This document shows, piece after piece, positions 5,797 to 5,845 of a DNA stretch of 5,845 bases (within the stretch, counting starts at the first letter, position 1; each line of letters starts with the position of its first letter). The translations under genes were made by a program, and so were the position numbers. The notes beneath the pieces were generated by a model. The model was not told the DNA's origin, did no database searches, and worked only from the letters and a program-made list of their open reading frames with translations. This DNA comes from Deltaproteobacteria bacterium (GTDB lineage Bacteria; Desulfobacterota; GWC2-55-46): the NCBI GenBank assembly GCA_030646655.1, contig JAUSLB010000274.1, positions 1 to 5,845 on the forward strand, given 5' to 3'.

Positions 5797-5816
5797 CCTC
5801 GCAGCTTGCTGCGGGG
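5797..5816. repeat. Palindromic repeat, CCTCGCAG-CTTG-CTGCGGGG stem
   Basis: Eight pairs, including one G-T wobble, close a CTTG loop. The inner five pairs match the 5754-5767 stem except at one position where both partners changed. GAGGT at 5784-5788 can also pair with ACCTC at 5796-5800, so an alternative fold exists. No coding frame is visible here. Confidence 0.6.
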
Positions 5817-5835
5817 AGGTTCATTCAAAAAGCCT

Positions 5836-5841
5836 TGACAA
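5836..5841 (+). promoter_or_regulatory. Possible -35 box TTGACA at the window edge
   Basis: An exact sigma-70 -35 hexamer lies in non-coding DNA, pointing out of the window on the + strand. The -10 region would fall outside, so this is only a hint that a divergent + strand gene starts nearby. Confidence 0.25.
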
Positions 5842-5845
5842 AGGC

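Overview
The window carries a compact thiamine (vitamin B1) biosynthesis locus on the + strand: thiS (102-302), thiG (360-1130), lgt (1365-2147), thiE (2149-2775) and thiC (2854-4122). A single long minus-strand gene (4223-5671) converges on it and encodes a REC-GAF-GGDEF response regulator/diguanylate cyclase. The DNA is moderately GC-rich, yet the genes use AGG (Arg) and ATA (Ile) heavily, and two consecutive genes start with TTG. ThiC is the short form lacking the N-terminal domain found in enterobacterial enzymes. I infer an uncultivated, probably anaerobic bacterium near Desulfobacterota/Nitrospirota, at low confidence. All six genes share this codon style, so none looks recently acquired.

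Layout. Positions 1-101 are a hairpin-rich leader; its last stem contains the only Shine-Dalgarno-like sequence of thiS. thiS-thiG form one unit. The 234 bases from 1131 to 1364 hold no gene but fold into five back-to-back hairpins, the last ending in a U-tract that looks like an intrinsic terminator. lgt and thiE are separated by one base and are probably translationally coupled. thiC follows thiE after 78 bases that include an 8-bp hairpin without a U-tract. A strong, probably bidirectional terminator (4177-4208) separates thiC from the convergent cyclase gene. Positions 5672-5845 are a second non-coding region rich in palindromic repeats, related to the leader and to the 1131-1364 region.

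How the genes work together. ThiS (sulfur carrier) and ThiG (thiazole synthase) make the thiazole phosphate; ThiC makes the pyrimidine phosphate from AIR by radical SAM chemistry; ThiE joins the two into thiamine phosphate. lgt, for lipoprotein lipidation, sits in the middle with no obvious metabolic link. The partner genes thiF, thiH or thiO, thiD and thiL are not in the window. No TPP riboswitch is recognisable before thiS or thiC, which is unusual for such a locus.

I find no convincing new enzyme system. The most interesting material is non-coding: the five-hairpin array, and a family of palindromic intergenic repeats of which two copies differ by a compensatory base-pair change.
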